Program-made: the position numbers and the translations under genes
The notes under the pieces: model-generated
Told to the model about the DNA's origin: nothing
What the model saw: only the letters and a program-made list of their open reading frames with translations
Databases searched by the model: none
Shown here: piece after piece, positions 1-8,110 of the stretch
How positions within the stretch are numbered: the stretch's first letter is position 1
Layout: each line of letters opens with the position of its first letter
NCBI RefSeq assembly: GCF_002087235.1
Contig: NZ_MUIO01000059.1
Coordinates: 1-34,500, forward strand
Length of the DNA: 34,500 bases
Direction of reading: 5' to 3'
Source: Pseudomonas floridensis
GTDB lineage: Bacteria; Pseudomonadota; Gammaproteobacteria; Pseudomonadales; Pseudomonadaceae

Positions 1-46
1 CCAGCAGACTGCTGGCCAGTAACACGCTGGAAAGTGTGCGGTTCAT
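1..46 (-). CDS. N-terminus of an exported protein (partial, runs off the window)
   Basis: Reading the minus strand from an ATG at 46 gives MNRTLSSVLLASSLL before the window ends. This has the charged-then-hydrophobic form of a signal peptide. An AAGGGA Shine-Dalgarno-like stretch lies about 8 bases upstream (around 55-60), which supports the start. Only 15 residues are visible, so the mature protein and its function cannot be named. It is transcribed in the same direction as the urate genes upstream of it, but about 390 bases with hairpins separate it from puuD, so it is probably a separate unit. Confidence 0.5.
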   Translation of the reverse strand, partial: MNRTLSSVLLASSLL

Positions 47-436
47 TTGGTGTGTCCCTTGAGTCGATCATGATTGTGCAGACTGGCGTTCTATGAGTGA
101 CGCCTTGTCCGGGGTGTAATATTTTGTCTGTTTGGTCAACTTCGACTAGTTAGCAAGAGCTGCGCCAACCCGTGAAAAAAAACCGCAGTCATACGAAAAC
201 CGCCACATAGATGTCGGTTTCAGTCGGTTTTTTAAAGACGGATACTCAAATGCTCGGGCCGTAAGCCGGGGCGCGCAGTCGAATTCGAGCAATAAGCGGA
301 TTATCGGTCTGTTTTTGCAGCGGCGGCGGAGGATACTGACTCGCGCTGTCCGGCTCAAGTGCTCCAGCACAGAGCGGCTGGAGCGAAAACGGGGCGGCAA
401 TCGTCGGTCTACGTTGCGGACCGACGCCGGTAAGGC
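47..436. other. Intergenic region downstream of puuD with tandem hairpins
   Basis: No convincing gene is seen in this 390-base gap. It holds two perfect 8-bp inverted repeats close to the puuD stop (361-384 and 402-426). There is a poly-A run near 174-181, which reads as poly-T on the minus strand, and a short direct repeat of TCGGTTT near 213-230. The promoter of the partial exported-protein gene should also lie in its left part, but no clear -35/-10 pair was found. Confidence 0.5.
402..426 (-). terminator. Hairpin just downstream of puuD, possible terminator
   Basis: CGTCGGTC (402-409) and GACCGACG (419-426) form a perfect 8-bp stem with a 9-base loop, 10 bases past the puuD stop codon on the minus strand. 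A second perfect stem, GCTCCAGC/GCTGGAGC (361-368/377-384), follows. The downstream sequence has only a short T run, so this is a weak intrinsic terminator or an mRNA 3'-end-stabilising structure rather than a textbook one. Confidence 0.4.
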
Positions 437-1720
437 TCAGTTGGTTTTCGCGCCCTGATCGATCCAGGCTCCGACCAGTTCGCGTTCCTGCTGGGTCATC
501 TGGGTGATGTTGCCCAGCGGCATGATCGGCGAAGTGACGGCTTGCGCCTTGATACGCTGCGCCTGCTGTTGAATCTGCTCTGGCGTATCGAACATCACCC
601 CGGCAGGCGCGACGCTGAACAACTGACTGGTAGGTCTGGCCGAATGACAGACTGTACAGCGCTGATGAATCACGTCGTTCACCTTGCTGAAATCCGCCCC
701 GGCTGCTTTGGCAGGCTCTGGCTGGACGGCAGGCGCAGCCGGTTCGGCCGGTTTTTCATCGGCGCGATGTCCGCCCACCGCGGTGCCGGGCAACGGCTGA
801 TAGACGATCTTCGTCGTTTGCGGCGGTTGCGCGGGACCTGTGACATAGGCCAGGCACAGCATGCCTAGCGCCGCGACCGGCAACGTCCAGGCAAAGCGAT
901 GGCTGTCATGCCGCGTATTGAAGTAATGCCGGACCAACACCGCCAGCAGCGCAATGCCGGCCAGAATCAGCCAGTTGTATTGGCTGCCGTAGGTGCTGGG
1001 AAAGTGGTTGCTGATCATGATGAACAGCACCGGCAGAGTGAAGTAGTTATTGTGCCGTGAACGCAGCAGGCCCTTGGCTGGCAGGCTCGGGTCCGGGGTG
1101 CGGTTTTCGGCGATGGCGGCGACCAGTGCACGCTGCGCCGGCATGATGATGCGGAACACGTTGCCGACCATGATGGTGCCCATGATCGCCCCGACATGCA
1201 GGTACGCGCCGCGACCGCTGAACACCTTGCTGAACCCGTAGGCCGCAGCGACCAGCAGGGCGAACAGAATCAGGCCGAGCAGGGCAGGGCGTTTGCCCAG
1301 CGCCGAGTCGCACAGAAAGCTATAGATGAACCAGCCGACGAACAACGAACCCAGACCGATGTGCACGCCTTCCGCCCCCGACAGGCTGCTGCCCGGAGCC
1401 AGCAGATAAAGCGTCGGGTTGGCATAGAACACCACGCACAGCAGTGCCACGCCCGATAGCCAGGTCGAATAGGCTTCCCATTTGAACCAGTGCAGGTTCT
1501 CCGGCATGGTGGGCGGGGCGAGTTTGTATTTTTCCAGATGGTAGATGCCACCGCCATGGATCGCCCACAGATCACCCGAAAGCCCGTCCCGCGGGTTCTT
1601 GCGGTTGAGGTTGTTTTCCAGCCAGACGAAGTAGAACGATGCGCCGATCCAGGCGACGCCCACAATCATGTGAATCCAGCGTACGCCCAGATTCAGCCAT
1701 TCCATCAGATGTGCCAGCAC
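437..1720 (-). CDS. puuD: Urate hydroxylase PuuD, membrane-bound with C-terminal cytochrome c domain
   Basis: This 427-aa protein oxidises urate to 5-hydroxyisourate, the first step of purine-ring opening. It passes electrons to its own cytochrome c domain rather than making peroxide as a soluble uricase does (family knowledge). Residues 1 to about 295 hold repeated hydrophobic membrane segments and histidine-rich motifs (WIHMIVGVAWIG near 15-26, LHVGAIMGTIMVGNVFR near 174-190). A Pro/Ala-rich linker covers about 305-342. A single c-type haem site, CTVCH, lies at 355-359. The start is a GTG with AGGT about 7 bases upstream. It is the last gene of the puuE-uraD-alc-allA-puuD unit, 27 bases after allA. 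The complete downstream pathway beside it strongly supports the call. Confidence 0.9.
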   Translation of the reverse strand: MLAHLMEWLNLGVRWIHMIVGVAWIGASFYFVWLENNLNRKNPRDGLSGDLWAIHGGGIYHLEKYKLAPPTMPENLHWFKWEAYSTWLSGVALLCVVFYANPTLYLLAPGSSLSGAEGVHIGLGSLFVGWFIYSFLCDSALGKRPALLGLILFALLVAAAYGFSKVFSGRGAYLHVGAIMGTIMVGNVFRIIMPAQRALVAAIAENRTPDPSLPAKGLLRSRHNNYFTLPVLFIMISNHFPSTYGSQYNWLILAGIALLAVLVRHYFNTRHDSHRFAWTLPVAALGMLCLAYVTGPAQPPQTTKIVYQPLPGTAVGGHRADEKPAEPAAPAVQPEPAKAAGADFSKVNDVIHQRCTVCHSARPTSQLFSVAPAGVMFDTPEQIQQQAQRIKAQAVTSPIMPLGNITQMTQQERELVGAWIDQGAKTN

Positions 1721-1747
1721 GGTTTTACCTAAATACCTGTCACCACT

Positions 1748-2272
1748 TCACGGGTGCTCAGGTCCTTCCTGGGAGTCGGGATCGAGCACCATCAACTGGT
1801 GCTCTGCGAAGTAATGCTCATCGCAGTTATTGCCGCTTCCACTGCGATCGACCACCAGGAAATCATCCCGCTTTTCGATCGTCAGCACCGGGTGGTGCCA
1901 GACGCCGCGATGGTAATTGACACCCTGCCTGCCGTTGGAGATGAAGGCGCGGGTCAGCTCTGATTCAGGAGCATCGCCAACGGGCGCGACCACGATCAGA
2001 AAAGAGTTGCCGAGCAGCGGTATGAACGCCTGACTGCCCTGCGGATGACGTTCGAGCATGGTAATGGTCAGCGGCATCGGCAGCGCTTCGGCGCGGAAGA
2101 TGCTGATGATCGCCTTGTCATCGGGCTGCGCGGTTTGCACCTCGGCCAGACGATGAAAGCGCATGGTCGAGCCGTTGTTGATCATGAAGTGATCGCTGCC
2201 ATCGGTTTCAATGACGTCACCGAACGGCGCAAAGGCTTCCTTGGTCAACGGCTCGATTATCAGTGTGCGCAT
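1748..2272 (-). CDS. allA: Ureidoglycolate lyase (AllA family)
   Basis: This 174-aa cytoplasmic enzyme cleaves ureidoglycolate to glyoxylate and urea, the last step of allantoin breakdown. The N-terminus (MRTLIIEPLTKEAFAPFGDV) and the central NGRQGVNYHRGVWHHPVL segment (about residues 112-129) are typical of the AllA cupin-like fold. The latter carries conserved active-site histidines. Full family length, no truncation. It follows alc in the same operon, but an 89-base gap containing a REP-like palindrome separates the two. The Shine-Dalgarno sequence before the ATG is weak (AGAAGAA). Its substrate comes from allantoicase encoded just upstream. Confidence 0.9.
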   Translation of the reverse strand: MRTLIIEPLTKEAFAPFGDVIETDGSDHFMINNGSTMRFHRLAEVQTAQPDDKAIISIFRAEALPMPLTITMLERHPQGSQAFIPLLGNSFLIVVAPVGDAPESELTRAFISNGRQGVNYHRGVWHHPVLTIEKRDDFLVVDRSGSGNNCDEHYFAEHQLMVLDPDSQEGPEHP

Positions 2273-2301
2273 GCGGGTTCTTCTGTTCTCAGGATGATGA
2301 T

Positions 2302-2348
2302 CGTTGCCATGCTCTGCGTGGAGACGTCCACGCGGAGCATGGGCAAGC
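2302..2348. repeat. REP-like palindrome between alc and allA
   Basis: CATGCTCTGCGTGG (2308-2321) and CCACGCGGAGCATG (2328-2341) pair over 14 positions with one mismatch and a 6-base loop; the flanks (GTTGCC / GGGCAA) extend the stem partly. The GCTCNGCGTGG core is shared with the palindrome at 20517-20542, so both appear to belong to one dispersed palindromic family of this genome. It sits inside the minus-strand operon and may modulate read-through or mRNA stability (inference). Confidence 0.65.
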
Positions 2349-2361
2349 GCAATATTGAAGC

Positions 2362-3357
2362 TTAACGCGTCACCTTGCCCAGCACCCGCAACCGGCTCAC
2401 GCCACCATCCGGGAACACGTTCAGACGGATGTGGGTAATCGGTCCGATGGCCTTGATCTGCTCGGCGAAGGTGTGTTCAGCGTGCATGGTCAGTTTCTGG
2501 CTGGGCAGCAGTTCGCGCCAGAACAGACTCTGCGTCTCGATCTGGCTGTCGGTGCCGCCTTTGACGAAGGCACCCTGAATCGAGCAACTGTCCGGGTAGT
2601 TGCCCTTGAAGTGCAGGGTATCGACGATGACGTTCTCGACCTCGCCCGGATGCCCCAGCGCGACGATGACCCAGTCGTTGCCCGGCGTGCGGCGGCGGGC
2701 GGTTTCCCAGCCGTCGCCCATGTTCACGCCACGGCCCGGATTGAGAATGTTGCTCATGCTGCCGTAATGCTCGTCGGAACAGGCGATCGAACGACCGCCA
2801 TTGAGCGCAGCCACCAGATCGATCTGCTCGCTGTCGCCGACCGTCGTCCAGTCGCGATGCGGCACGCCATGAACCCGCAGGCGCGCGACGCCGCCGTCCG
2901 GGTAGATATTGAAACGCAGGTGGCTGAACGGCTGGTCGTAAGTGATTTCGTGGTAGTGGTGGCTGTTACCCTTCAGCTCGACCGACGGCAGCACCTCGGT
3001 CCATGCAGTGTTTTCGTCCGGCTCGCCCGAAGCCAGAAAGCAGGCTTCCAGCGAGGCGGACGGCGGAAAGTTGCCGGTGAAAAACGATGTGTCGATGTCC
3101 ACGCCTTTGATGGTGCCCGCCACGCCCAGGCGGATCACCGCGCTGTCGTAACCTTCGAAGCGTTTGCGACGCGACTCCCAACCGTCCATCCACTTGCCGT
3201 TGTCGTCGAACACGCCCTCCTTCCAGACCGCAGGCGTCGGCTGGAACAGGCGGTTGGCATCGGCGAACCAGTCATCGGTCACGGACAGAACCTTCGTGCC
3301 CAGACGCGCATCGGCCAGGTTCACGAACTTCTCGAACGGTGCGGCGTAAACTTTCAT
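2362..3357 (-). CDS. alc: Allantoicase
   Basis: This 331-aa cytosolic enzyme hydrolyses allantoate to ureidoglycolate and urea. It has the two tandem allantoicase repeats of the family: the first spans roughly 10-165 ([18 protein letters not shown] segment) and the second about 180-330 ([17 protein letters not shown] segment). Each ends with a matching [18 protein letters not shown] / [18 protein letters not shown] motif. The ATG at 3357 ([14 protein letters not shown]) was chosen because the open frame upstream runs into uraD and reads as out-of-frame sequence. It lies 16 bases after uraD, in one operon. No key segment is missing. Confidence 0.93.
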   Translation of the reverse strand: MKVYAAPFEKFVNLADARLGTKVLSVTDDWFADANRLFQPTPAVWKEGVFDDNGKWMDGWESRRKRFEGYDSAVIRLGVAGTIKGVDIDTSFFTGNFPPSASLEACFLASGEPDENTAWTEVLPSVELKGNSHHYHEITYDQPFSHLRFNIYPDGGVARLRVHGVPHRDWTTVGDSEQIDLVAALNGGRSIACSDEHYGSMSNILNPGRGVNMGDGWETARRRTPGNDWVIVALGHPGEVENVIVDTLHFKGNYPDSCSIQGAFVKGGTDSQIETQSLFWRELLPSQKLTMHAEHTFAEQIKAIGPITHIRLNVFPDGGVSRLRVLGKVTR

Positions 3358-3373
3358 TCTTCTTGTCTGCCTT

Positions 3374-3913
3374 CTAGACGGTGGATGAGCGCGGCGCCTG
3401 GAGCGCCTGCAAACGGAACAGTGCGATTTTGTTGATCTCGTCCAGGGCGCAAGCGAACTCGGCTTCGGGCGAGTGGTGAATACGTCGTTCGAACGCCGCC
3501 AGGATCTTGTGCCTGTCGCTGCCCTTGACCGCCATGATGAACGGAAAGCCGAAGTGGGCCTTGTAAGCCTCATTCAGCTCGGTGAAGCGCTGGAATTCTT
3601 CAGGCGTGCAGAGGTGGATGCCGGCACCTGCCTGTTCGTTGCTGCTGGCCTGGGTCAATTCACCCTGAATGGCGGCTTTGCCGGCCAGGTCCGGGTGAGC
3701 ATTGATCAATGCCAGTTGTTGCGCATGGCTGGCGTTGAGCAGGACATCGCTCATGCGTGCATGCAGACGCTCGATCTGGTCGAGCGCTTCATGCGCGCCA
3801 AGGTCATAGGCCTGTTGCGCCACCCAGGGCGAATGTTCGTAGATGTCGGCGAAGGTCGCAATGAACGCGTCGCGGCTCAGCGTCGACGGGGTAAATCCTG
3901 CAAATGCAGTCAT
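3374..3913 (-). CDS. uraD: OHCU decarboxylase (2-oxo-4-hydroxy-4-carboxy-5-ureidoimidazoline decarboxylase)
   Basis: This 179-aa enzyme converts OHCU to S-allantoin, the third step after urate. Family hallmarks are visible: [10 protein letters not shown] with the catalytic His at 73, SSNEQAGAG at about 90-98 and FPFIMAVKG at 123-131. The start ATG at 3913 overlaps the puuE stop as ATGA, showing translational coupling. An upstream in-frame extension exists but lies inside puuE and looks like shadow coding. Length is normal for the family. Confidence 0.93.
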   Translation of the reverse strand: MTAFAGFTPSTLSRDAFIATFADIYEHSPWVAQQAYDLGAHEALDQIERLHARMSDVLLNASHAQQLALINAHPDLAGKAAIQGELTQASSNEQAGAGIHLCTPEEFQRFTELNEAYKAHFGFPFIMAVKGSDRHKILAAFERRIHHSPEAEFACALDEINKIALFRLQALQAPRSSTV

Positions 3914-4839
3914 CGTGCGCCCCCGGCGCTGAAAGGATGTTCGGCATGCCAGTGGCGTGCAATGTCGACGCGGCGGGTGAACCACACCTGCTCATGACTT
4001 TTCGCGTATTCGATGAATCGCTTGAGCGCCGCGAGCCGCGCAGGGCGGCCGATCAGGCGGCAGTGCAGACCGATCGACAGCATCTTCGGCGCGTCCTCGC
4101 CTTCAGCGTACAGCACGTCGAACGCATCCTTGAGGTACTGGAAGAATTGCTCGCCGTTGTTGAAGCCCTGCACTTGCGTGAAGCGCATGTCATTGGTGTC
4201 CAGCGTGTAGGGGATCACCAGATGCGGCTTGCCGGTCGGATTGTCCGGTTCCCAGTAGGGCAGGTCGTCGTCATAGGTGTCGCAGTCATAGAGAAAGCCG
4301 CCTTCCTCCATCACCAGCCGGCGCGTGTTCGGGCCGGTTCGACCGGTGTACCAGCCCAGCGGGCGTTCGCCACTTATTTCGGTGAGGATGCGGATCGCCT
4401 GGAGCATGTGTTCGCGCTCCTGGGCTTCGTCCATGTTCTGGTAGTCGATCCAGCGATAGCCGTGGCTGCAGATTTCGTGTCCATCGGCGACCATGGCGCG
4501 GATCACATCCGGGTGACGCTGCGCCGCCATGGCCACGGCAAAGACGGTCAGGGGAATGTCGAACTGTCTGAACAGCTTGAGGATGCGCCACACGCCTGCG
4601 CGGCTGCCGTATTCGTAGAGCGACTCCATGCTCATGTTGCGCTGGCCCTGCAACGGTTGCGCAGCGACCATCTCGGACAGAAACGCTTCAGACTCCTTGT
4701 CACCGTGCAGGATATTGCGCTCGCCACCTTCCTCGTAATTGAGCACGAACGACAAGGCGATACGCGCGTTCCCCGGCCAGCGAGGGTGAGGCGGGTTGTT
4801 GCCGTATCCGATCAGGTCACGTGGGTATTCGGCGCTCAC
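3910..4839 (-). CDS. puuE: Allantoinase PuuE (polysaccharide-deacetylase-like)
   Basis: This 309-aa protein hydrolyses allantoin to allantoate. Unlike the metal-dependent amidohydrolase allantoinases, it belongs to the carbohydrate-esterase-4/NodB-like fold (family knowledge). The GHEICSHGYRW motif at about 120-130 and the GWYTGRTGPNTRRL segment (about 161-174) are typical. The start is a GTG at 4839, chosen for the AAGGAAG Shine-Dalgarno 6-8 bases upstream and the conserved N-terminus SAEYPRDLIGYG. It is the first gene of the minus-strand purine operon. Its promoter region carries the palindrome ATTGTATACAAT, a likely operator of the nearby GntR regulator. Confidence 0.92.
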   Translation of the reverse strand: MSAEYPRDLIGYGNNPPHPRWPGNARIALSFVLNYEEGGERNILHGDKESEAFLSEMVAAQPLQGQRNMSMESLYEYGSRAGVWRILKLFRQFDIPLTVFAVAMAAQRHPDVIRAMVADGHEICSHGYRWIDYQNMDEAQEREHMLQAIRILTEISGERPLGWYTGRTGPNTRRLVMEEGGFLYDCDTYDDDLPYWEPDNPTGKPHLVIPYTLDTNDMRFTQVQGFNNGEQFFQYLKDAFDVLYAEGEDAPKMLSIGLHCRLIGRPARLAALKRFIEYAKSHEQVWFTRRVDIARHWHAEHPFSAGGAR

Positions 4840-4905
4840 TGCAGGCTTCCTTATGCGTGATGTCAGGTTCCAGGCGGAGGGTCATGAGGATTCCGCACTG
4901 CAAGG

Positions 4906-4917
4906 ATTGTATACAAT
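4906..4917. promoter_or_regulatory. Putative GntR/FCD operator upstream of puuE
   Basis: ATTGTATACAAT is a perfect 12-bp palindrome about 67 bases upstream of the puuE start. TGTATACA-type palindromes are typical targets of FCD-subfamily GntR regulators, and such a regulator is encoded at 5704-6456. Related copies (GTGTACAA) lie upstream of uraH and of the regulator itself. Confidence 0.55.
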
Positions 4918-5105
4918 TTAATTTCTAAATTGTAACCTCGGGCTCAGTCATCGTCAGTCCAGATTCAGCTACTGCAACAGCCAAGCAAGAAACCTGCCTG
5001 ACTGGTCAGCTTAAGCGGAAAAACCTGATTGATTTCCTTTGCTTCACTGATTCCGGTGTCTCAGAGCGTTCAGTCTGCATAGCGATCAGAGGCGGTCCGC
5101 GGTGA

Positions 5106-5115
5106 ACGTGTACAA
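5106..5115. promoter_or_regulatory. Putative GntR operator upstream of uraH
   Basis: ACGTGTACAA shares GTRTACAA with the palindrome at 4907-4916 and with 5651-5660. It lies about 16 bases upstream of a TATTAA -10-like element, so binding here would cover the -35 region of a uraH promoter. The match is partial, so confidence is moderate. Confidence 0.4.
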
Positions 5116-5210
5116 GTTTTTCGAAAAGTGTATTAATCGGTTGCAACGGCGTCATGACGGGCACCTCGTTGGTGCACCGCGGCGGCATTACCAGAGCAAG
5201 GGAGAACGCA

Positions 5211-5564
5211 GTGGGAAAACTCACCACGCATGTACTGGACGCAGCGCATGGCTGCCCTGGCGCTGCCATCCATATCCAGTTGTATCGGGTCGACGGCGAG
5301 CAACTGCTACCGGTGGCAAGCGCTGTCACCAATGGCGATGGCCGCTGCGACGCACCCTTGCTGCAGGGCGATGCGTACCGCAGCGGCGTCTACCAGTTGC
5401 ATTTTCACGCGGGGGATTATTACCGGGCCCGCGGCGTGACGCTCAACGAGCCGGCCTTTCTGGATGTCGTGGTGTTGCGCTTTGGCATTGATGCAGATCA
5501 GGCCCACTTTCATGTGCCGCTGTTAATCTCGCCCTACAGCTACTCGACGTACCGGGGCAGCTGA
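5211..5564 (+). CDS. uraH: 5-hydroxyisourate hydrolase (transthyretin-like)
   Basis: This 117-aa enzyme hydrolyses 5-hydroxyisourate, the product of PuuD, to OHCU. The N-terminal GKLTTHVLDAAHGCPG, Arg at about 45 (GDGRCDAP), the C-terminal HFHVP and the terminal YRGS tetrapeptide are hallmarks of the family. The GTG at 5211 was chosen over an ATG at 5154 because it gives the standard N-terminus and has AAGGGAG about 8 bases upstream. It is divergent from the rest of the pathway and followed by an intrinsic terminator. No signal peptide is present, so it is cytoplasmic. Confidence 0.93.
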   Translation: MGKLTTHVLDAAHGCPGAAIHIQLYRVDGEQLLPVASAVTNGDGRCDAPLLQGDAYRSGVYQLHFHAGDYYRARGVTLNEPAFLDVVVLRFGIDADQAHFHVPLLISPYSYSTYRGS

Positions 5565-5575
5565 TACTCGTTTTT

Positions 5576-5600
5576 GCCCGCGCACACTGCGGGCTTTTTT
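5576..5600 (+). terminator. Intrinsic terminator of uraH
   Basis: GCCCGC (5576-5581) and GCGGGC (5589-5594) form a perfect stem with a 7-base loop, followed by six T residues (5595-5600). It begins 11 bases after the uraH stop, so gntR has its own promoter. Confidence 0.85.
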
Positions 5601-5650
5601 CTGGGCGCTGTTCGGCCTGCCGGGTGCGCCTGAGGCGTCGTGGTTTTGCC

Positions 5651-5660
5651 CTGTGTACAA
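5651..5660. promoter_or_regulatory. Putative GntR autoregulatory site
   Basis: CTGTGTACAA repeats the GTRTACAA core found at 4907-4916 and 5106-5115. It lies 43 bases upstream of the regulator ATG at 5704 and overlaps a -10-like TACAAT (5656-5661). Its presence argues that translation starts at 5704 rather than at the in-frame GTG at 5653, which would put the site inside the gene. Confidence 0.4.
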
Positions 5661-5703
5661 TGCGCCCGTTCCGACGCCGCTATCCACCCGCGCACGAGTG
5701 CCC

Positions 5704-6456
5704 ATGAACGACCAGTCCCTGCCTCTCAAGAAAACGCCACGACCTGCGAAGGCCAGCAACGGCCTGACGCAGGACGACGTCGTGTATGCCCATATCTTCG
5801 ACGCCATCCTTGAGCAACGACTGGCGCCTGGCACGCGATTGAGCGAAGAAGCACTGGGCGACATATTCGGTGTCAGTCGCACCATCATCCGCCGCGCTCT
5901 GTCGCGTCTGGGTCATGAAGGTGTCGTGCTGCTGCGGCCCAATCGCGGTGCGGTGGTTGCCAGCCCCAGCGTCGAGGAAGCGCGTCAGGTGTTCCTTGCG
6001 CGGCGTCTGGTCGAGAAAGCCATCACCGAGCTGGCGGTCGAACATGCAACGGCGGAACAACTTGCCCGGTTACGGCAGATGGTCAGCGATGAGCGCGACA
6101 GTTTTTCCCGTGGGGATCGGGGGGCGGGCATTCGGTTGTCCGGCGAGTTCCACCTGCAACTGGCGGTGGCGGCACGCAACGCGCCGCTGATCAGTTTCCA
6201 GCGCAGCCTGGTGTCGCAGACGTCGCTGATCATCGCGCAGTACGAAACCGGGAACCGCACGCATTGCTCCTACGACGAACACAACCAGTTGATCGACGCC
6301 ATCGAGGCCCGTGATACGGCGCTGGCGGTCGAGTTGATGATGCATCACATGGATCACATCGACAGCAAACTCAACCTCGATGAAGACGTGATCTCTGACG
6401 ATCTGCAGGCGGTGTTCTCGCACCTGCTGGGCAAGAAGAAGCCCAAGGCAGACTGA
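5704..6456 (+). CDS. GntR-family (FCD subfamily) regulator, probable regulator of urate catabolism
   Basis: This 250-aa cytoplasmic DNA-binding protein has a winged helix at about residues 20-85 (VVYAHIFDAILEQRLAPGTR, then LSEEALGDIFGVSRTIIRRA). An all-helical FCD effector domain follows at about 90-235, with the metal/ligand-binding pattern FHLQLAVAARN and a late MMHHMDHID. The ATG at 5704 is preferred to a GTG at 5653 because a predicted operator and -10 element lie at 5651-5661. The Shine-Dalgarno is weak at both. Its position beside uraH and the three GTRTACAA sites suggest control of the urate genes, probably as a repressor relieved by a pathway intermediate (inference). Confidence 0.85.
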   Translation: MNDQSLPLKKTPRPAKASNGLTQDDVVYAHIFDAILEQRLAPGTRLSEEALGDIFGVSRTIIRRALSRLGHEGVVLLRPNRGAVVASPSVEEARQVFLARRLVEKAITELAVEHATAEQLARLRQMVSDERDSFSRGDRGAGIRLSGEFHLQLAVAARNAPLISFQRSLVSQTSLIIAQYETGNRTHCSYDEHNQLIDAIEARDTALAVELMMHHMDHIDSKLNLDEDVISDDLQAVFSHLLGKKKPKAD

Positions 6457-6463
6457 AATAAAC

Positions 6464-7675
6464 TCAGTTGTCCCGCTGTTCTCTCAGGGCTTGAGCCTGA
6501 CGGTAGAGATAGACGCTCAAACCCAGCCCGCTCAGGGACGCCAGTGCGGCGAACAGGAAGATCGAGACGAAGCCAAAACCCGCGGCGATTGCCCCGGCCA
6601 GCGGCCCGGTGATCCCCAGCGACAGGTCGATGAACAGCGAGTAGGCACCCACCGCTGCGCCACGACTGGACGCCGGAACCAGATTGACGGCCTCGACACC
6701 CAGCGCCGGAAACACCAGCGAAAAACCGAACCCGGTCAACGCCGCCCCGGCGAGCGCTAGGCCCGGCGTGGGTGCCATCCACAGCAACAGCAGGCCCAGG
6801 CTTTCCACCGACAGGCAGACAATCGCCACGCGAAAGCCCCCCAGACGGTTGATCAGGTTGCCGAACAGCAGGCGTGCGGCGATGAAGCTGCCACCGAACA
6901 GGGTCAGGCACAGCGCTGCGTTGGGCCAGTGTTTGCTGGCGTAGTACAACGTGATGAAAGTGGCGATGGTGCCGAAACCGATGCCGCCCAATGCCAGGCC
7001 CATGCCATGGGGAAAGACCCGCCCCAATACATGCATGAACGGCAGGCGCTCGCCGTGGACGATGGGTGCTCCCGGCTTCTTCCAGGTCAGCAGCAGACCG
7101 ATCGCACAGAGCAGCATAATGCTGACGCCGACCGTCCACAGGCCGAGCGCATTGACCATCCACACGCCCAGTGGCGCACCGATGGCCAGCGCGCCGTAGC
7201 TGGCAATGCCGTTCCAGGAGATCACCTTGGCTGTGTTTTGTGCGCCGACCCGGCCGATGCCCCAGCCAATCGAGCCCGAACCCACCAGACTTTCCGCGCT
7301 GCCCAGAATCACCCGACCGATCAGCAACACCACCAGACTTGCCATCGGCCATGCTTGCAGCCAGATCGGCACCAGCATGAACACACCACTCAGCCCGCAC
7401 CCCGCCAGGCCTAACTGGACAGCTTTCTTGCTACCCATGTTGTCGATGATGCGACTTGCCCAAGGGCGGCTGACCAGTGTGGCCAGGTACTGCACGCTGA
7501 CCACCAGGCCCGCCATTACCGCCCCGAAACCCAGGTCGCTGTGCACATAGCCGGGCAGCACGGCCAGGGGAATGCCGATGTTCAGGTAGCCGATGAAGGT
7601 GAACATGACGATGGAAACCACGGTCAGGGTAATGGCCATTGGCGTTTGCGGTGCAGCAGTGCTTGTCTCGGACAT
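6464..7675 (-). CDS. MFS transporter (YhhS-like)
   Basis: This 403-aa inner-membrane protein has twelve predicted hydrophobic segments. The cytoplasmic loop 2-3 motif ([19 protein letters not shown], about residues 69-87) corresponds to the major-facilitator signature. The sequence resembles the YhhS/YcaD-type exporter subgroup; its substrate is unknown. The ATG at 7675 ([12 protein letters not shown]) was chosen. A 20-residue longer form from a GTG at 7735 adds a poorly conserved-looking, non-hydrophobic leader. It converges with gntR, with only 7 bases between the stops and no terminator visible. A purine-export or import role is possible from the neighbourhood but not shown. Confidence 0.85.
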   Translation of the reverse strand: MSETSTAAPQTPMAITLTVVSIVMFTFIGYLNIGIPLAVLPGYVHSDLGFGAVMAGLVVSVQYLATLVSRPWASRIIDNMGSKKAVQLGLAGCGLSGVFMLVPIWLQAWPMASLVVLLIGRVILGSAESLVGSGSIGWGIGRVGAQNTAKVISWNGIASYGALAIGAPLGVWMVNALGLWTVGVSIMLLCAIGLLLTWKKPGAPIVHGERLPFMHVLGRVFPHGMGLALGGIGFGTIATFITLYYASKHWPNAALCLTLFGGSFIAARLLFGNLINRLGGFRVAIVCLSVESLGLLLLWMAPTPGLALAGAALTGFGFSLVFPALGVEAVNLVPASSRGAAVGAYSLFIDLSLGITGPLAGAIAAGFGFVSIFLFAALASLSGLGLSVYLYRQAQALREQRDN

Positions 7676-7844
7676 GGAGAAGGGTTTCAGCCTGGTATCG
7701 GAGTGACATGTAACGGTCAGGGATTCGTATCGCACAGGCCTGCAGGAAAAATCCTTAGCAAGCTTTCGATACGTTCATCATAGCGGTGCATCGACGGATG
7801 CAGGTAACAGATTGAAATAAATCTGCGGAGAAGGGTGTTGAAGG

Positions 7845-8024
7845 TCAGGCGTGATCAGGGGCGACAAGTTGCGTGGTGACCAGTGCGGCCAGTGCGTTTT
7901 CCTGAGTGCCGAAACGTGCGAGCAAAGCCTGTTGTTTTTCCGGGCTCAGGCGCGACCAGATTTCGATCATCTTTTCGGCGGTGCCGATCAATGCGCTGGC
8001 CTGGGTTTCGGTAAAGTCGCTCAT
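7845..8024 (-). CDS. Short hypothetical protein (59 aa)
   Basis: An ATG at 8024 opens a 59-aa frame beginning MSDFTETQASALIGTAEKMI and ending LVAPDHA. An AGGCGAG Shine-Dalgarno-like stretch lies about 9 bases upstream. The predicted product is helical and amphipathic, with no signal peptide or membrane segment and balanced charge. The composition (evenly spaced Ala/Leu/Glu, no rare-residue clusters) looks like a real protein, and the overlapping frames give Arg/Gly/His-rich junk. I do not recognise a family. It lies between the MFS gene and another short gene on the same strand. Confidence 0.65.
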   Translation of the reverse strand: MSDFTETQASALIGTAEKMIEIWSRLSPEKQQALLARFGTQENALAALVTTQLVAPDHA

Positions 8025-8110
8025 GATTTTCTCGCCTGTCTCTCGCTGGTTTTCCAGGCGTATTGAAAATCGGCAAAACCGTTTTTCGATACGCCTGAAA
8101 ACAATCGCCT

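Larger units (their letters stand above)
4840..5210. promoter_or_regulatory. Divergent promoter region puuE / uraH
   Basis: No gene is seen in these 371 bases. The left part is AT-rich and holds the perfect palindrome at 4906-4917. On the minus strand a weak TTACAA-N16-TATACA pair overlaps that palindrome and could be the puuE promoter. The right part holds a second GTGTACAA copy at 5106-5115, a TTTTCGAAAA palindrome (5118-5127) and a -10-like TATTAA (5131-5136) ahead of uraH. Promoter assignments are inference from sequence only. Confidence 0.5.

Noticed and set aside
146..400. 84-codon minus-strand frame downstream of puuD
   Set aside because: Runs across the hairpins and a poly-A tract, is Arg-rich and has no ribosome site.
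2431..3435. Long plus-strand frame opposite alc (334 codons)
   Set aside because: It is the antisense of alc and uraD; the product is Arg/Val/Ala-rich without domains, typical of shadow frames in GC-rich DNA.
5653..5703. Upstream GTG start for the GntR regulator
   Set aside because: It would put the predicted operator and -10 element inside the gene; the conserved-looking protein begins at 5704.
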